Source: CAYVFM01 sp964546375 (GTDB lineage: Bacteria; Gemmatimonadota; Gemmatimonadetes; Palauibacterales; Palauibacteraceae). From it: DNA of 34,846 nucleotides. Positions 22,489-30,732 of this stretch are shown in pieces. The translations under genes were made by a program, and so were the position numbers. The stretch is from assembly GCA_964546375.1 (NCBI GenBank), contig CAZJJO010000011.1:1-34846 (forward strand), in the 5' to 3' direction. Position 1 is the first letter of the stretch, and every line of letters begins with the position of its first letter. Below the pieces are notes generated by a model. It made no database searches, was not told the origin of the DNA, and saw only the letters and a program-made list of their open reading frames with translations.

Positions 22489-24098
22489 CCGCCCTCCGCC
22501 GCGCGGTCCTCCGGGCCGGCGCCGTGCTCCCGCCCCTGGCGGCGGCCCTGGCGCTGGCCGCCGGCGGCGCCGCGGCCCAGGAGGCGCCGGGCGGACCGCG
22601 GGCCTGCACGCTGGTGCTCGAGCCGGCCACCGACTCCACCCGGAGCACCACGGTGGAGGTGGCCGACGGGCAGTACGTGACCCACGTGGGGAACGGCCTG
22701 AACTGGACCTGCGGCGACGCCCGGATGTACGCCGACAGCGCGGTGAAGTACGACCGCGAGCAGCGGCTGAAGGCGGTGGGCTCGGTCGACTACCGGGATT
22801 CGCTCCGGACGCTGACCGCCGACACGCTCACCTATCACGAGAGCGACGATCGCCTGGTGGCCGAGGGCGACGCGGAGCTCCAGCGGCGGGACCGGGCGGC
22901 CGCGCTGGCCGGTCCCCGGATCGAGTTCCGGCGGCTGGCCTCCGGGGCCGAGCGCCGGACGGTGGCCACCGGACGGCCGCGCCTGACCGTGCGGGGTGGG
23001 CTCTCGGCCGGCGACACGGCCGGTTCGACGGAGATCGACGCCGACCGGATCGTCCTGGCGGGCCGCGAGGAGGTGAGGACCCGGGGCGACGTGGTCATCC
23101 GTCGCCCGGACGTCACCGCCCGCGCGGACAGCGCCTTCTTCCTCCTGGACGCGGGGCGGGGCAGGCTGTACGGATCGCCCGAGGTGACGGGACGCTCGTT
23201 CACCCTGACGGGCCGGACGATCGAGACCGGCTTCGCCGAGGGGGAGCTGGACGCCGTGGAGGCCCGGGACTCGGCCCGGGCGACGGGCGAGGGGTTCGAG
23301 CTCCTCGCCGACACGATCCGCGCCCGGCTGGCCGAGCGGCGGATCGAGCGGCTCTGGGCCCACGGCGGGAGCCGGTCGGTGGCCCTGGCGCCGCCCTACC
23401 GCCTGTCGGCCGACTCGCTCGCCTTCCGCTTCCGGGAGGGACGCCTCGACACGCTCCGGGCCCTGGAGGGGGCCGAGGCCGTCGAGGTCGGCGACGATCG
23501 TCCCGACCGCCCGCGGGACCCGATGCCGCTGGCGGTGGGCGAGAGGAGCTGGCTGGCGGCCGACACCCTGATCCTGTCCTTCGCGCGGGACGGGGAGGAA
23601 GGCTCGGGCGAGGAGGGGGCCGGAGGAGACGGGGGCGGGCCCGGGACACCGGCCGACACGGCAGGCGCCGACGAAGGGGGCGAGGAGTCGACCCGCGTGC
23701 GCCGGGTCCGGGCCCTGGGCTCGGCCCGGGCCTACCGGGTGTTGGAGCCGCGGGAGGGGGGCGCGGACGGGCCATCCCTCCACTACCAGCGCGGCCGCGT
23801 GATCGTGATCGACTTCGAGGGCGGGGAAGCCGCCCGGGTCCGGGGCGAGCAGGCCATCGGCGTTCACCTGGACCCGATGGCGGGCGCGGCGTCGCCCGAG
23901 TGGCCGCCCCCGTCGCCTCCGTCCGACACGGCGGCCTCCGACACGGCCGCCTCCGACACGACGGCCGACGACCGCGCCCCCGCCGACACGGTCCCGGGCG
24001 GGGAGGGCGGAGCCCCGTCGGACAGCGCGCCGGCGGATCCGGAGGGCGCCCCGGCCGACACCACCGATCCGGGGCCGGGGAAGGGGAGGGGCCCGTGA
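22485..24098 (+). CDS. lptA: large LptA/OstA-like periplasmic protein
   Basis: Probable LPS bridge protein of the OstA/LptA superfamily. At 537 residues it is almost three times the size of E. coli LptA. A signal peptide occupies about 1-31 (cleavage near AAA-QE). Repeated beta segments with the alternating 'DTLTYHESDDRLVAEGDAEL' pattern run from about 60 to 430, consistent with a long beta-jellyroll. No C-terminal barrel like that of LptD is evident. Residues about 365-395 and 465-537 are acidic, Gly/Pro-rich low-complexity stretches, the latter with three SDTAA repeats. ATG overlaps the lptC stop as ATGA, and its stop overlaps lptB. It could alternatively be a barrel-less LptD N-domain relative. 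Confidence 0.8.
   Translation: MTALRRAVLRAGAVLPPLAAALALAAGGAAAQEAPGGPRACTLVLEPATDSTRSTTVEVADGQYVTHVGNGLNWTCGDARMYADSAVKYDREQRLKAVGSVDYRDSLRTLTADTLTYHESDDRLVAEGDAELQRRDRAAALAGPRIEFRRLASGAERRTVATGRPRLTVRGGLSAGDTAGSTEIDADRIVLAGREEVRTRGDVVIRRPDVTARADSAFFLLDAGRGRLYGSPEVTGRSFTLTGRTIETGFAEGELDAVEARDSARATGEGFELLADTIRARLAERRIERLWAHGGSRSVALAPPYRLSADSLAFRFREGRLDTLRALEGAEAVEVGDDRPDRPRDPMPLAVGERSWLAADTLILSFARDGEEGSGEEGAGGDGGGPGTPADTAGADEGGEESTRVRRVRALGSARAYRVLEPREGGADGPSLHYQRGRVIVIDFEGGEAARVRGEQAIGVHLDPMAGAASPEWPPPSPPSDTAASDTAASDTTADDRAPADTVPGGEGGAPSDSAPADPEGAPADTTDPGPGKGRGP
23922..23966 (+). repeat. three tandem 15-bp repeats in the lptA tail
   Basis: Three consecutive 15-base units start with TCCGACACG at 23922, 23937 and 23952, differing only at one or two positions. 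They encode SDTAA, SDTAA and SDTTA. Confidence 0.92.
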
Positions 24099-24979
24099 GC
24101 GACATCGAGCGGAAGGACGACCTGCGGGACGACGAGGGAGGCCCGAGGGTCACGGGCCCCGCGGGGGCCGGGGACGGAGAGGGGGACCACCGGATCTACC
24201 GGCCGGCCGGCCCCTCGCGGGAGCCGCCTCCGCCCCCCGCGGGCGACGAGGGCGAGGGGAGCGTGCTTCGGGCCGAGGGGCTGGTGAAGTCGTTCGGCGG
24301 GCGCCGGGTCGTGGACCAGGTCGACCTCTTCCTCCGGCAGGGCGAGATCGTCGGCCTGCTGGGTCCGAACGGGGCCGGGAAGACGACGACCTTCTACATG
24401 ATCGTCGGACTGCTGGAGGCCGAGCAGGGCCGGGTCCACCTGGACGACGACGAGATCACGGACGTGCCGATGTACCGGAGGGCCCGCGCGGGGATCGGCT
24501 ACCTGAGCCAGGAGCCGTCGATCTTCCGCAAGCTGACGGTGGAGGAAAACGTGATGGCCATCCTCGAGACCCTCGACCTGGACGAGGCGGAGCGGCGGAG
24601 ACGGCTCGAGGAGCTGCTGGACGAGCTGGGCATCAAGCACCTCCGCGACCACGTGGCGTACTCGCTGTCGGGCGGCGAGCGGCGCCGGCTGGAGATCACG
24701 CGGGCCCTGGTCACGTCGCCGAAGTTCATGCTGCTGGACGAGCCCTTCGCCGGCGTCGACCCCATCGCGGTGGAGGACATCCAGCGGATCGTCGCCGACC
24801 TCCGCGACCGGGGCCTGGGCGTGCTGATCACCGACCACAACGTCCGGGAGACCCTCTCGATCACCGACCGCGCCTACATCATGTTCGACGGGCGCATCCA
24901 CCTCGAGGGCCCCGCCGAGGCCCTGGTGAACGACCCCCGTGCCCGGGAGATGTACCTGGGCCAGGACTTCCGCCTCTAG
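24095..24979 (+). CDS. lptB: LPS export ABC transporter ATP-binding protein
   Basis: Cytoplasmic ATPase of the LptB2FG transporter that extracts LPS from the inner membrane. Walker A is GPNGAGKTT (90-98), the Q-loop is SQEPSIFRKLTVEEN (138-152), the signature is LSGGE (191-195), Walker B is MLLDEP (212-217) and the switch His is His248 (ITDHNVRETL). The C-terminal YLGQDFRL is typical of LptB. From the GTG at 24095 (overlapping the lptA stop) the protein has 294 residues, with a 56-residue acidic and proline-rich extension unlike the family. An in-frame GTG at 24263, preceded by GAGGGGA, would give a 238-residue protein of normal length. Both starts have good binding sites. Confidence 0.94.
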   Translation: MSDIERKDDLRDDEGGPRVTGPAGAGDGEGDHRIYRPAGPSREPPPPPAGDEGEGSVLRAEGLVKSFGGRRVVDQVDLFLRQGEIVGLLGPNGAGKTTTFYMIVGLLEAEQGRVHLDDDEITDVPMYRRARAGIGYLSQEPSIFRKLTVEENVMAILETLDLDEAERRRRLEELLDELGIKHLRDHVAYSLSGGERRRLEITRALVTSPKFMLLDEPFAGVDPIAVEDIQRIVADLRDRGLGVLITDHNVRETLSITDRAYIMFDGRIHLEGPAEALVNDPRAREMYLGQDFRL

Positions 24980-25011
24980 CGCTTTCTCCTTTCCAGGGAA
25001 CCCTTTCGCGG

Positions 25012-25078
25012 GACCCGCCCGCCGGCGTCCGCCGGGTCGGGGATGCCCGGCTGGCGGACATGGCATATATTTTGTGCA
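25012..25078 (+). promoter_or_regulatory. lptB-rpoN intergenic hairpin and AT-rich island, possible rpoN promoter region
   Basis: The 205-base gap holds an inverted repeat, GACCCG at 25012-25017 with CGGGTC at 25033-25038. It is followed by a strikingly AT-rich stretch at 25061-25078 containing CATATATTTTGTGC. In this GC-rich window such an island is most easily read as promoter or regulatory DNA; TATATT at 25066-25071 could be a -10 box, but I see no convincing -35 box at the right distance. The remaining bases up to rpoN show nothing recognisable. Confidence 0.35.
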
Positions 25079-25184
25079 ACGCGTCCCGGCTTGCGGGGTA
25101 GGGCAGGGTCCGCGAGGGGTCGGCCCGTCGCCGTGCGGGACGTCGAGCCACGAGCCGAGCATTCCGTCATCCGGGTAACGCATC

Positions 25185-26630
25185 ATGGCGCAGATGAAGA
25201 GCGGGCTCCAGCAGGAGACCCGCATGAAGCAGGAGATGAAGGTCAATCCTCGCCTGTACCAGGCGATGGATCTCCTGTACATGCCCCTCCTGGACCTGCA
25301 GCAGCACCTGAAACAGGAGATGCAGACGAACCCGTTCCTCGAGATGGTGGATCCGTCCACCGAGGACGATCTCGAGGACGAGCTGGAGGAGCTGGAGGAG
25401 GAGCTCGAGGACGAGATCGACTGGGAGGAGATCCTGGTCGACGGCTTCGACGCCGGGGGGCGGAAGGCCGAGTACGAGGAGAAGGAGATCTACCGCCCCA
25501 CCCCCTCCACCAGCGAAGACCTCTGGGACCACCTCCGGGACCAGCTCAAGCTCCACCGCCTCACCGATCGCCAGCAGCTGCTGGGCGAGGAGATCATCGG
25601 CAACATCGACCGGGACGGCTTCCTCACCTGCTCGGTGGAGGAGGTCCTGAAGGGCATCAACCGCTTCCTGGAGGACGAGGAGAACGAGGCCTGGGCGGGC
25701 ACCGAGCCCTTCACCATGGCCGAGGGCGAGCGGGTGCTGGAGCTGGTCCAGACCTTCGAGCCCGCCGGGGTGGGGGCCCGGGACCTCCGCGAGTGCCTGC
25801 TGCTGCAGCTCGAGGACCGCGGCGAGACCGACACCCTCACCTACCGCATCGTCCGGGACCACTTCGAGGAGCTGGTCAACCACCGCTGGAGCGAGCTCTC
25901 CAAGGAGCACGGCATCTCCGCCGAGGAGGTCCAGGGGGCGGCCGACCAGATCTCCAAGCTCGATCCCCGACCGGGGCTGAAGTACGACGACTCGAAGGAC
26001 GACTACGTGACGCCCGACCTCATCGTCGAGAAGATCGACGGCGAGTACTACGTCTTCCACAACGACACGTCGCTGCCCCGCCTGAAGCTCTCGCGCTCCT
26101 ACCGCGAGGTGGCCAAGGACAAGAGCAAGTTCAAGGGCGACAACAAGGCCTTCATCTCGAAGAAGCTCAACAGCGCCCAGTGGATGATCCAGGCCATCGA
26201 GCAGCGCCGCCAGACGATGCTGAAGGTGATGAACTTCATCGTCGACCGTCAGCGCGAGTTCTTCGAGAAGGGCGTGGAGCACCTCAAGCCGCTCACGCTG
26301 CGCGAGGTGGCCGAGCACATCGACATGCACGAGTCCACCGTCTCCCGGGTCACCAACGAGAAGTACGCGCAGACGCCCCGGGGCGTGCTGTCGCTCAAGT
26401 TCTTCTTCTCCAGCGGCCTCTCCACCGACTACGGGGAAGAGGTCTCCGCCCGCGGGGTCCGGGCCAAGATCGAGAAGCTGGTCGAGGAGGAGGATCCCCA
26501 CGACCCGCTCACCGACCAGGCCATCGTCGACGAGCTGGAGAAGGAGGGGATCCAGATCGCCCGCCGGACGGTGGCGAAGTACCGCGACCAGCTCGGCATC
26601 CTCTCGGCCCGGATGCGCAAGCGGGTATGA
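25185..26630 (+). CDS. rpoN: RNA polymerase sigma54 factor
   Basis: Alternative sigma factor that needs AAA+ activators and reads -24/-12 promoters. The 481-residue protein has region I (residues 1-50, Gln/Leu-rich, ending QTNPFLE) and a short acidic region II (about 58-85, Asp/Glu-dense). A core-binding domain with LWDHLRDQLKLHRLTDRQQ follows, then a helix-turn-helix TLREVAEHIDMHESTVSRVT and the diagnostic RpoN box ARRTVAKYR (459-467). The domain order is complete. It directly follows lptB as in E. coli, but no hpf or ptsN follows; instead the ATGA overlap joins it to a glycosyltransferase. The start ATG lies 205 bases after lptB. Confidence 0.97.
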   Translation: MAQMKSGLQQETRMKQEMKVNPRLYQAMDLLYMPLLDLQQHLKQEMQTNPFLEMVDPSTEDDLEDELEELEEELEDEIDWEEILVDGFDAGGRKAEYEEKEIYRPTPSTSEDLWDHLRDQLKLHRLTDRQQLLGEEIIGNIDRDGFLTCSVEEVLKGINRFLEDEENEAWAGTEPFTMAEGERVLELVQTFEPAGVGARDLRECLLLQLEDRGETDTLTYRIVRDHFEELVNHRWSELSKEHGISAEEVQGAADQISKLDPRPGLKYDDSKDDYVTPDLIVEKIDGEYYVFHNDTSLPRLKLSRSYREVAKDKSKFKGDNKAFISKKLNSAQWMIQAIEQRRQTMLKVMNFIVDRQREFFEKGVEHLKPLTLREVAEHIDMHESTVSRVTNEKYAQTPRGVLSLKFFFSSGLSTDYGEEVSARGVRAKIEKLVEEEDPHDPLTDQAIVDELEKEGIQIARRTVAKYRDQLGILSARMRKRV

Positions 26631-27649
26631 GCGGGGCGCCGTCCCCGTCGAGCTCCGACCCGCCCGACCGCGGCGGGTCGCCCCGCGTCTCCGTCCTCGT
26701 CCCGGCCCTGGACGAGGCCCCCAACATGCCGCCCCTGTTCGAGGAGCTGGCCGACGCCTTCGGCGAACACGACCTGGACGCCGAGGTGGTGCTGGTCGAC
26801 GACGGCTCCTCGGACGGCACGGCCGAGGCGGCCCGGGAGGCGGCCGACCGGGCCGGGCTCGCCGACCGGGTCCGCGTCCTCCGGCACCGGGGGAACCGGG
26901 GCAAGACCGAGGCGATGCTGACGGCCGCTCGGGCCGCCTCGGGCCGCTACCTGGTGCTGTTCGACGCCGACCTCCAGCACTCGCCCGACGAGATCCCGCG
27001 CTTCGTCGCCCGCCTCGACGAGGGCTGGGACGTCGTCACCGGCCGGAAGGTGGGCCGGACCTACTCGAAGCGCTTCGTCTCGACCGTCTACAACTGGCTG
27101 GCCCGCAAGATTTTCGGGGTGCCGGTGCACGACCTGAACGCCATGAAGGCGTTCCGGCGCCAGGTGCTGGAGGAGGTCCGCCTGCGCCACGACTGGCACC
27201 GGTTCTTCGTGGTCCTCGCCCACGCCCGGGGCTTCAGCGTCACCGAGATCGACATCGAGCTGCTGCCCCGCCGGGCCGGACGATCGAAATACCGGGGCCG
27301 CGGCCGGATCGTGGTGGGGACCCTGGACATGATCTCGGTCTGGTTCCAGCTCGTCTTCAGCCGGAAGCCGATGCTGCTGTTCGGCGTCTCCGGCGCGGGG
27401 CTCTTCGCGCTGGGCGGCCTCACCGGGGTGGTGGCCCTCTACCTGCGCTTCGCGCTCGGGCAGGGCTACCGCCCGCTGCTGAACCTGGTCCTGCTGCTCA
27501 CCGTGGTCGGGCTGCTGATGTTCGCGGTGGGCTTCCTGGCCGAGCTGATCGTCTCCCTCCGCGGCGAGGTCGAGGAGCTCCGGCGCCGGGTCGACGGGGA
27601 GGGCGGCTCCCGGGACGTCCCTTCGGGCGGACCGTCCGATGGCGGCTGA
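26627..27649 (+). CDS. GT2 glycosyltransferase, polyprenyl-phosphate sugar synthase-like
   Basis: A 340-residue GT-A transferase resembling dolichol/undecaprenyl-phosphate mannose or glucose synthases, which load a sugar onto a polyprenyl phosphate on the cytoplasmic face. It has SVLVPALDEAPNM (22-34), VVLVDDGSSDGT (54-65), GNRGKTEAML (89-98) and the metal-binding DADLQHSPDE (113-122). LPRRAGRSKY (213-222) is the usual substrate-binding loop. Two C-terminal membrane helices lie at about 249-275 and 284-311, followed by a charged tail. The ATG overlaps the rpoN stop. The sugar is unknown. Two genes later no dedicated acceptor is obvious, but the adjacent GT-C protein is a natural user of a lipid-linked sugar. 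Confidence 0.88.
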   Translation: MSGAPSPSSSDPPDRGGSPRVSVLVPALDEAPNMPPLFEELADAFGEHDLDAEVVLVDDGSSDGTAEAAREAADRAGLADRVRVLRHRGNRGKTEAMLTAARAASGRYLVLFDADLQHSPDEIPRFVARLDEGWDVVTGRKVGRTYSKRFVSTVYNWLARKIFGVPVHDLNAMKAFRRQVLEEVRLRHDWHRFFVVLAHARGFSVTEIDIELLPRRAGRSKYRGRGRIVVGTLDMISVWFQLVFSRKPMLLFGVSGAGLFALGGLTGVVALYLRFALGQGYRPLLNLVLLLTVVGLLMFAVGFLAELIVSLRGEVEELRRRVDGEGGSRDVPSGGPSDGG

Positions 27650-27669
27650 GGCCGGGGCGTTCCCGGCGA

Positions 27670-27765
27670 GGGGCGGGGCGGGGCGGAGGCGCGGCCGGTC
27701 GGCGCCCGGTCGGGGCGACGGATGAGTCCCGGGCGGGGCGGGGCGCCGGTGGAGGGTCCGGGGGG
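27670..27765 (+). other. guanine-run region around the start of the GT-C gene
   Basis: GGGG runs at 27670-27673, 27675-27678 and 27680-27683 lie in the intergenic gap. Further runs at 27731-27733, 27735-27738, 27740-27743, 27754-27756 and 27760-27765 flank or follow the ATG at 27722. The sequence could form G-quadruplex structure in the mRNA around the ribosome binding site, although one loop is ten bases. GC composition alone makes some such runs likely. Confidence 0.4.
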
Positions 27766-29497
27766 CGTGAGCCCGGTCCGGTGGGCCGCGGCCGCGGTCG
27801 TCCTCCACCTGGTCCTGGGCCTCCTCCTGTACGAGCCGATCCTCTTTTCGGGCGGGGACAACGCCGGCTACATGATCCTGGCCGAGTCGCTCCGGGAGGG
27901 GCTCGGCTACCTGGACCTCCACCTCCCGGACACGCCGGTCCACACCAAGTATCCCCCCCTCTATCCGGCCGTGCTGGCGGTGCTGGGATGGGTCGGGGGG
28001 CTGCAGCTGTTCAAGCTGGCCTCGCTGGCCATGACGGCCGGGGCGGTGGCCCTGACGGCCGGTCTGGGCCGGGAGGGGCGGCCGGCCCTCGCCGCGCTGG
28101 CGGCGGCGACCCTGATGGCCGTGAACCCGGTCCTGCTGGACTACGCCCACTGGGTGCTCTCCGAGGCGCCTTTCGTCCTCCTGGTGACGGCCACGCTGTG
28201 GCTCGCCGTCCGGACCGAGCCGTCCGGGTCCGGGGAAGGGGATCGGGACGGGGCGGCACGCCCCGGGGGAGACGGGCCGGGCGTCGACCGCCGGGCGGCG
28301 GCGGTGCCCCTGCTGGCGGCGGCCGCCTTCTTCACCCGCACCGCGGGGCTGGCGCTGCTGCTGGCCGTGGTCCTGGCGCCCGCCCTCCGGCGCCGGTGGC
28401 GGCGGGCCGCGTGGGCCGGGGCGGTGACCGCCGCGGCGGCCGGCGGGTGGGCACTCTTCCAGGGGGCGGCGGCTCCCGAGCGGGCGCGCTACCTGACCGA
28501 GTTCCTCATGGTCAACCCTTACGAGCCCTCGGCGGGCACGGTCGGGATCGCCGGGCTGATCGAGCGGACGGCCCGGAACTTCTGGAGCTACGTCTCGACC
28601 GTGCTCCCGGCCTCGATCGCCGGCTTCCGCGGGCCGGCGGGGACCGCGGCGAGCCTGGGCGGCCTGGCCCTGGCCGGTGCGGCCGCGGCGGGCTGGCTCC
28701 GGCGGTGCCTGCGGGGGGTCGGGACCCCGGAGCTGTTCACCTTCCTGTACGCCGGGCTGATCTCAGCCTGGCCGACGGTCTGGGTCGACCGCCGCTTCCT
28801 GCTCCCGCTGCTCCCCCTGCTCCTCCTCTACGCCCTGGAGGCCGCCCGTTCGGCCGGCCGACGGGTCGGACGCGGCCGGGAGGAGCCGGACGCGGAGGGC
28901 CGGGCGGAAGCCTCCCCGGAAGACGCCGGCGAGGGGACGGCCCGGGCGGGGACGGTCGGGGTCGTCCTGCTGGTCCTCCTGCTGGCCGCCCCCGCGGTGG
29001 TCCACGTCGGACGGACCGCCCCCGAACGGGTCCGGTGCCTGTCGGGCTGGCGGGCCGGCTCGCCCTGCGTGGCCCCGGCCCAGGCCAGCTTCTACGCCGC
29101 CGCCCGGTGGACCCGCGAGAACACGCCGGCCGACGCCGTGGTGGCGAACCGCAAGCCGCGGATCTTCTACTGGATCGCCCGACGCCGCGGAGACGTCTAC
29201 CCGTACTCCTCCGAGCCCACGGTGGTGATCTCCGGGCTGGAGGCGATGGGGGCCGACTACGTGGTGGTGGACGCCATCTCCGGGACCACGGTCCGCTACC
29301 TGGTCCCGGCCGTCGAGGCCCATCTCGCCCGGTTCCGCAGGGTGCACCGCGAGCGGAACCCCGACACCTGGGTGCTCCGGTTCCGCCGGGGACCCGAGTC
29401 CGCGCTGGAGGGACGTCCCCCGGAGCGCGGCCGCGGCCCGGAGCCGACGCGGGCCCGGGGGATCCCGGCCGTGGGGCGGGGGGGCGCGGCGCGATGA
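27722..29497 (+). CDS. GT-C type membrane glycosyltransferase (PMT/ArnT-like)
   Basis: A 591-residue multi-pass membrane protein of the GT-C class, whose members transfer sugars from polyprenyl-phosphate donors on the outer face of the inner membrane. After the first helix (about 20-38) the first external loop has SGGDNAGYMILAESL (43-57), with Asp46 in the position of the catalytic acid, and KYPPLYPAV (76-84), common in PMT-related families. About ten further hydrophobic segments run to residue 430. A polar Gly/Asp/Arg linker interrupts near 160-190. The C-terminal domain (about 430-570) is soluble. No obvious ribosome binding site other than GCGACGG; the ATG follows GT2 after 72 bases. The acceptor (lipid, protein or polysaccharide) is unknown. 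Confidence 0.8.
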   Translation: MSPGRGGAPVEGPGGVSPVRWAAAAVVLHLVLGLLLYEPILFSGGDNAGYMILAESLREGLGYLDLHLPDTPVHTKYPPLYPAVLAVLGWVGGLQLFKLASLAMTAGAVALTAGLGREGRPALAALAAATLMAVNPVLLDYAHWVLSEAPFVLLVTATLWLAVRTEPSGSGEGDRDGAARPGGDGPGVDRRAAAVPLLAAAAFFTRTAGLALLLAVVLAPALRRRWRRAAWAGAVTAAAAGGWALFQGAAAPERARYLTEFLMVNPYEPSAGTVGIAGLIERTARNFWSYVSTVLPASIAGFRGPAGTAASLGGLALAGAAAAGWLRRCLRGVGTPELFTFLYAGLISAWPTVWVDRRFLLPLLPLLLLYALEAARSAGRRVGRGREEPDAEGRAEASPEDAGEGTARAGTVGVVLLVLLLAAPAVVHVGRTAPERVRCLSGWRAGSPCVAPAQASFYAAARWTRENTPADAVVANRKPRIFYWIARRRGDVYPYSSEPTVVISGLEAMGADYVVVDAISGTTVRYLVPAVEAHLARFRRVHRERNPDTWVLRFRRGPESALEGRPPERGRGPEPTRARGIPAVGRGGAAR

Positions 29498-30732
29498 GGA
29501 TCGTCCACGTGGTCACGGCGTTCCCGCGCGACGAGGACGACGTCATCACGCCGTGGATGGTCGAGATGATCCGGCGCCTGCGGGACCGGGGGCACGAGGC
29601 CGAGGTGCTGGCCCCGGCCTACCGCGGGTCGGGCGGGCATCGGGTCCACGGCATCCCGGTCCGACGCTTCCGGTACGCGCCGGCCTCGTGGGAGACGCTC
29701 ACCCACGAGGAGACGGCCCCCGACCGGGTCCGGCGGTCCCCGGCCCACGCGGCGCTCGTGCCGCTGTACGCCGCCGCGGGGACGCTGGCGGCCTGGCGGA
29801 CCGGCCGCTCGGCGCCGGACGTGGTCCACGCCCACTGGCCGGTGCCGCACGCACTGTTCGGCGCGGCCGCCCGCGCCGGGTCCGGCGGTCGGACCGCGCT
29901 GGTCTGCAGCTACTACGCCGTGGAGGTCAACTGGGTGAACCGCCGGCTCCGGTGGCTCCGCCCCTTCCTCCGCTGGTCGGCGACGACGGCGGACGCCGTG
30001 ACCGCCATCTCCAGCTCCACGGCGCGGTCGGTGGAGGAGGCCTCGGGGAGGGAGCCGAGGATCGTCCCCTTCGCCGCGGCGGTGGACGCGGCGCCGACCC
30101 CGGACGAGGTTCGGGAGCCCCTCGCGGACGACGGCGGCCCCCTGCGGCTGCTGTTCGTCGGTCGGCTGGTGGAGCGCAAGGGCGTGGAGGTGCTGGTGCG
30201 GGCCCTGGCGGAGATCCGGGAGCACCGCCTCGTGGAGCTGACGGTGGTGGGCGAGGGTCCCCGGGACGCGGCGATCCGGCGGGAGGCCCGACGGTGCGGG
30301 GTCGCGGAGCTGGTGCACCTCACGGGGTTCGTGCCCCGGGAGGAGTTGTCGCGCCGCTACGCGGGCTGCGACGTCTTCGTGCTGCCCGCCGTGGTCGACC
30401 GGAAGGGGGACACGGAGGGGCTGGGCGTGGTGCTGCTGGAGGCCCTCCGGAGGGAGCGGCCCGTGGTGGCCAGCGACGTCGGGGGCATCCCCGACATCGT
30501 CCGCGACGGCCAGACCGGATGGCTGGTGCCCCCCGGCGACGAGGAGGCGCTGGCCGAGCGGATCCTGGAGCTCCGCCGGGAGCCGGAGCGGGCCCGGGAG
30601 GTGGCGCGGCGGGGCAGGGCCTTCGTCGAGGAGCGCTTCGCCTGGGACCGGGTCATGGGGGACCTGGAGGCCACCTACGAGGAGGCGCGGAGGCGCCGCG
30701 GGGAGGGCCGGGACGCCGGGGGGACGGCATGA
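29494..30732 (+). CDS. GT4 family glycosyltransferase
   Basis: A 412-residue retaining GT-B glycosyltransferase. The N-terminal domain begins MRIVHVVTAFPRDEDDVITP with the typical glycine-rich-loop region and has DVVHAHWPVPHALFG (near 109). The C-terminal nucleotide-sugar domain has LLFVGRLVERKGVEVLVRAL, VVGEGPRDAAI, a GFVPREEL segment and the diagnostic E-x7-E in DTEGLGVVLLEALRRERP, followed by ASDVGGIPDIV. Sugar and acceptor are unknown. It overlaps its neighbours on both sides as ATGA, so it is likely expressed with the GT-C gene and the methyltransferase as one glycan-building set. Confidence 0.9.
   Translation: MRIVHVVTAFPRDEDDVITPWMVEMIRRLRDRGHEAEVLAPAYRGSGGHRVHGIPVRRFRYAPASWETLTHEETAPDRVRRSPAHAALVPLYAAAGTLAAWRTGRSAPDVVHAHWPVPHALFGAAARAGSGGRTALVCSYYAVEVNWVNRRLRWLRPFLRWSATTADAVTAISSSTARSVEEASGREPRIVPFAAAVDAAPTPDEVREPLADDGGPLRLLFVGRLVERKGVEVLVRALAEIREHRLVELTVVGEGPRDAAIRREARRCGVAELVHLTGFVPREELSRRYAGCDVFVLPAVVDRKGDTEGLGVVLLEALRRERPVVASDVGGIPDIVRDGQTGWLVPPGDEEALAERILELRREPERAREVARRGRAFVEERFAWDRVMGDLEATYEEARRRRGEGRDAGGTA

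Noticed and set aside
25061..25078. Sigma54 -24/-12 promoter before rpoN
   Set aside because: TGGCA is present but GC does not occur at the required ten-base distance from GG; the spacing is two bases too long.
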